64,000 bases of DNA, taken from contig SVDU01000002.1 in NCBI GenBank assembly GCA_015057705.1, positions 62,001 through 126,000 on the forward strand, given 5' to 3'. The stretch is from Paenibacillaceae bacterium (lineage in GTDB: Bacteria; Bacillota; Clostridia; Lachnospirales; Lachnospiraceae). Shown one piece after another: positions 63,001-64,000 of this stretch (positions are counted from its first letter, which is position 1; each line of letters begins with the position of its first letter). The translations under genes and the position numbers were made by a program. The notes beneath the pieces were generated by a model. That model made no database searches, had not been told where the DNA came from, and worked only from the letters and a program-made list of their open reading frames with translations.

Positions 63001-63161
63001 TTTGACAGCACCTCCCATGACTGGGTATCCAGATCCCTGACGTGCTCAAACCGTTCTGCCGATTTAAGCATCCGGTACTCTGAAACCAGAATATCTTCTT
63101 TATAGATCAAAGACTGTAAATCACTTAACAGCTTGCCGATTCTCTCTTTTATTAATATCAC
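60012..63161 (-). CDS. Alpha-mannosidase, glycoside hydrolase family 38
   Basis: 1049 aa, class II alpha-mannosidase of about the usual bacterial size. N-terminal ancillary domain (1-230). Zinc/catalytic barrel (about 235-500): metal ligands in VGHTHIDVAWLW, nucleophile region LWLPDVFGYSAALPQI. C-terminal beta domains (about 620-1049) with RNEIDWKEKN. No signal peptide, so it acts on imported mannosides in the cytoplasm. It follows an ABC permease gene by 21 bp, the likely uptake system. Confidence 0.94.
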   Translation of the reverse strand: MILIKERIGKLLSDLQSLIYKEDILVSEYRMLKSAERFEHVRDLDTQSWEVLSKEELWGGHREYYWFETEVTIPEEWEDQCVVYELRTGREGFWDATNPQFTIYINGIRRQGLDVNHREVLLTRQAKAGETFRIILSAFTGDQNFKLVMDSKIRILDQETEQYFYDVSVPYEAAKLLPDGDSSCIAILSAANESLNLLDLRKEYSPEYYESLKKASSYMKEAFYDRYCGEESKTICCVGHTHIDVAWLWTLAVTEDKAVRSFSTVLELMRQYPEYVFMSSQPQLYKYVKKNAPDVYEEIKKRVTEGRWETEGGMFVEADCNLSSGESLVRQFLHGKEFFREEFGTDNVILWLPDVFGYSAALPQIMKKCGIRYFMTTKISWNEFNKMPYDTFYWEGIDGTKILTHFSPSREYNKAAVLGGTETEHFTTYNAYLNPTYVKGAWERYSQKYLNDEVLMSFGYGDGGGGPTKDMLENQRRLEKGIPGCPKTQMTTSRQFFENLEQDVKGQKYLPSWVGELYLEYHRGTYTSMARNKKYNRKSEFLFENAECFGMLNRILTNSSYPKKTIDESWEVILRNQFHDILPGSSIKEVYEDSRNEYEKITKTGKELVDLALEEVTKQIAGTKNTLAVFNPNSVSGEGLVTIKLPEGMKNPGVTDGENRLPVQITEDGTLLFGVSGVPSKGYRTFVLTEDNGNEAETTLTADVKHLENQFLRVVLNEKGQISSIYDKVMEREVLPDQKCANVLMTYEDRPHNYDAWDVNNYYVEKSWEITDVASMELVENGPVRATVSVKRKYLDSVICQYISLNFDSPEILIRNEIDWKEKNIFMKAIIPVDVHTDEAVFDIQYGNVKRKTHYNTMWDYARFEVCMHKWLDVSEGDYGVSVLNDCKYGCHVHNGEIGISMLKSAVYPNPDADKEHHSFVFSIYPHKGDWKEAGTPKRAYLLNNPMTARIKESDEGSLPGTFSLVKTDADNVIIEVVKEERNGDNMIIRFYETANQRTTGKMIFGTKILGVWECSMLEEEEQEIPFSDAIASYTIKPYEIKTWKIKLK

Positions 63162-63182
63162 GTGTATTCCCTCCTTTTTTTA

Positions 63183-64000
63183 TCAGCCCTTGGCTGCTCC
63201 GGCCATATTAAAGCCTTTTGACATGTAATTCTGAGACAGAACATAAAGGACAATGGAAGGAACTGCATAAACTGCGGAATACGCTGCCAACTGTCCATAG
63301 ATCACCATTCCGTGCTGCCCGAAAAACTGATAAAGTGTCACCGAAGCGGGAAACTTATCCAGGGTCTGCAGCAAAATATATGGCACAAAGAAATTGCCCC
63401 AGCTTCCTGAAAAGGTGAAAATAAAAACCACACAAATCCCCGGAAACATGAGAGGTGCAATAATCTTTCTTAAGCTGTCAAAGGCAGAAGCCCCGTCCAC
63501 CCATGCAGCCTCCTCCAGCTCCACTGGCACATTATCCATAAAATTCTTCATCAGCCAGATTCCATACGGCATTGATGTTGCCGTAAGAAATAATATGAGC
63601 CCTCCAATCTTATCATACAACCCAACGGTCAGAAACATTTTATAAACGGGAACCATTACTGCTGTAATGGGAAGTGAGGTCATAAATAAAATCGTATATA
63701 AAAACATGTTCTTATAACGAAGTTCGTATCTTGACAGGGGATATGCCGCAAAACCGGCAATCAGCACCACCAGTACGGACTGCCCTAAAGAGATTAGAAG
63801 CCCATTTCCAAACGCTCTCTGATTTGCCTGATTAAGCAGTATGGTTTTATAATTTTCCATGGACCACTGAGACGGCATCTTCACCGCCTGGGAAGCATTG
63901 GCATCAAAGGAGGCAAGTAAAATCCAGAGAAGAGGCAGGGCAAATATTACAGCTAAAATTGTGAGTACCAGGTAAGGGATTGTTTTACGAAATTTCCAAT
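63183..64000 (-). CDS. Sugar ABC transporter permease (MalG-like; 5' end outside window)
   Basis: The minus-strand frame is open to the window edge, giving more than 270 aa. The N-terminal visible part WKFRKTIPYLVLTILAVIFALP and DANASQAVKMPSQWSMENYKTIL precedes the usual helices; the EAA loop is ELEEAAWVDGASAFDSLRKIIAPL. Operon with the GH38 alpha-mannosidase, so a mannose-containing oligosaccharide is the likely cargo. Confidence 0.93.
   Translation of the reverse strand, partial: WKFRKTIPYLVLTILAVIFALPLLWILLASFDANASQAVKMPSQWSMENYKTILLNQANQRAFGNGLLISLGQSVLVVLIAGFAAYPLSRYELRYKNMFLYTILFMTSLPITAVMVPVYKMFLTVGLYDKIGGLILFLTATSMPYGIWLMKNFMDNVPVELEEAAWVDGASAFDSLRKIIAPLMFPGICVVFIFTFSGSWGNFFVPYILLQTLDKFPASVTLYQFFGQHGMVIYGQLAAYSAVYAVPSIVLYVLSQNYMSKGFNMAGAAKG

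Noticed and set aside
1-64000. tRNA, rRNA or CRISPR loci
   Set aside because: No CCA-ending cloverleaf, rRNA motif or repeat-spacer array noticed on either strand by eye; a tRNAscan or CRISPR search could not be run.

Overview
The window looks like chromosome from a saccharolytic, Gram-positive anaerobe of the Lachnospiraceae (Lacrimispora/Enterocloster-like). This is inferred from the moderately AT-rich sequence, AGGAGG ribosome sites, many lipoprotein solute-binding proteins with short S/T/A-rich linkers, LacI/AraC/LysR-controlled sugar operons, a fused SecDF and PrpR-N-type regulators. I saw no rRNA, tRNA or CRISPR array. Nearly all genes lie on the minus strand; four LysR/TetR-type regulators (one a pseudogene) and a small island operon are on the plus strand.

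Layout. 1-3.4 kb: start of a branched-chain amino-acid-type ABC uptake operon (livJ, livH) behind a structured leader, then an APC permease with a divergent LysR. 4.5-7.9 kb: GNAT acetyltransferase, broken EFR1-type flavodoxin/ferredoxin gene, 14-TM drug exporter with divergent TetR. 7.9-10.6 kb: AT-rich accessory island bounded by a 77-78 bp direct repeat that duplicates the 3' end of an adjacent response-regulator gene. It carries an M56 peptidase/BlaI pair, remnants of secreted proteins and a small membrane protein, and ends in a 20-bp perfect palindrome. 10.6-16.7 kb: orphan OmpR-type regulator and a sucrose operon (scrR, scrB, PTS EIIBCA, Nif3-like). 16.7-19.2 kb: HipA-like kinase plus AlbA/Schlafen-type protein behind a GATAGAAA-repeat leader.

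19.4-37.3 kb: a large aldarate (glucarate-type) catabolic region. A tripartite tricarboxylate transporter (TctABC) and two glucarate-dehydratase-like enzymes would import and dehydrate the acid. A DapA-family aldolase, tartronate-semialdehyde reductase (GarR) and glycerate kinase would carry it to pyruvate and phosphoglycerate. Two PrpR-N regulators with eroded AAA+ motifs accompany the two halves, and five 11-bp repeats lie in front of garR. The region also holds a deleted LysR gene, an esterase remnant and half of an SLC13-type transporter.

37.5-43.7 kb: GH42 beta-galactosidase with ABC sugar transporter and AraC regulator. 43.8-50.9 kb: ferritin, FSA-type transaldolase, VOC protein, an in-frame fusion of a sugar-binding lipoprotein with an RpiB-type isomerase, SecDF, a FadR-type GntR, and a zinc-finger/winged-helix protein. 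50.9-51.9 kb: 5' part of a group IIC intron and the wreck of an iron/cobalamin-type ABC locus. 52-64 kb: two GH13 alpha-glucosidases, an ABC sugar transporter, a LacI regulator, a GH38 alpha-mannosidase and the start of another ABC permease gene.

A recurring theme is gene decay by internal deletion: at least six loci have a recognisable 5' part joined directly to a recognisable 3' part.
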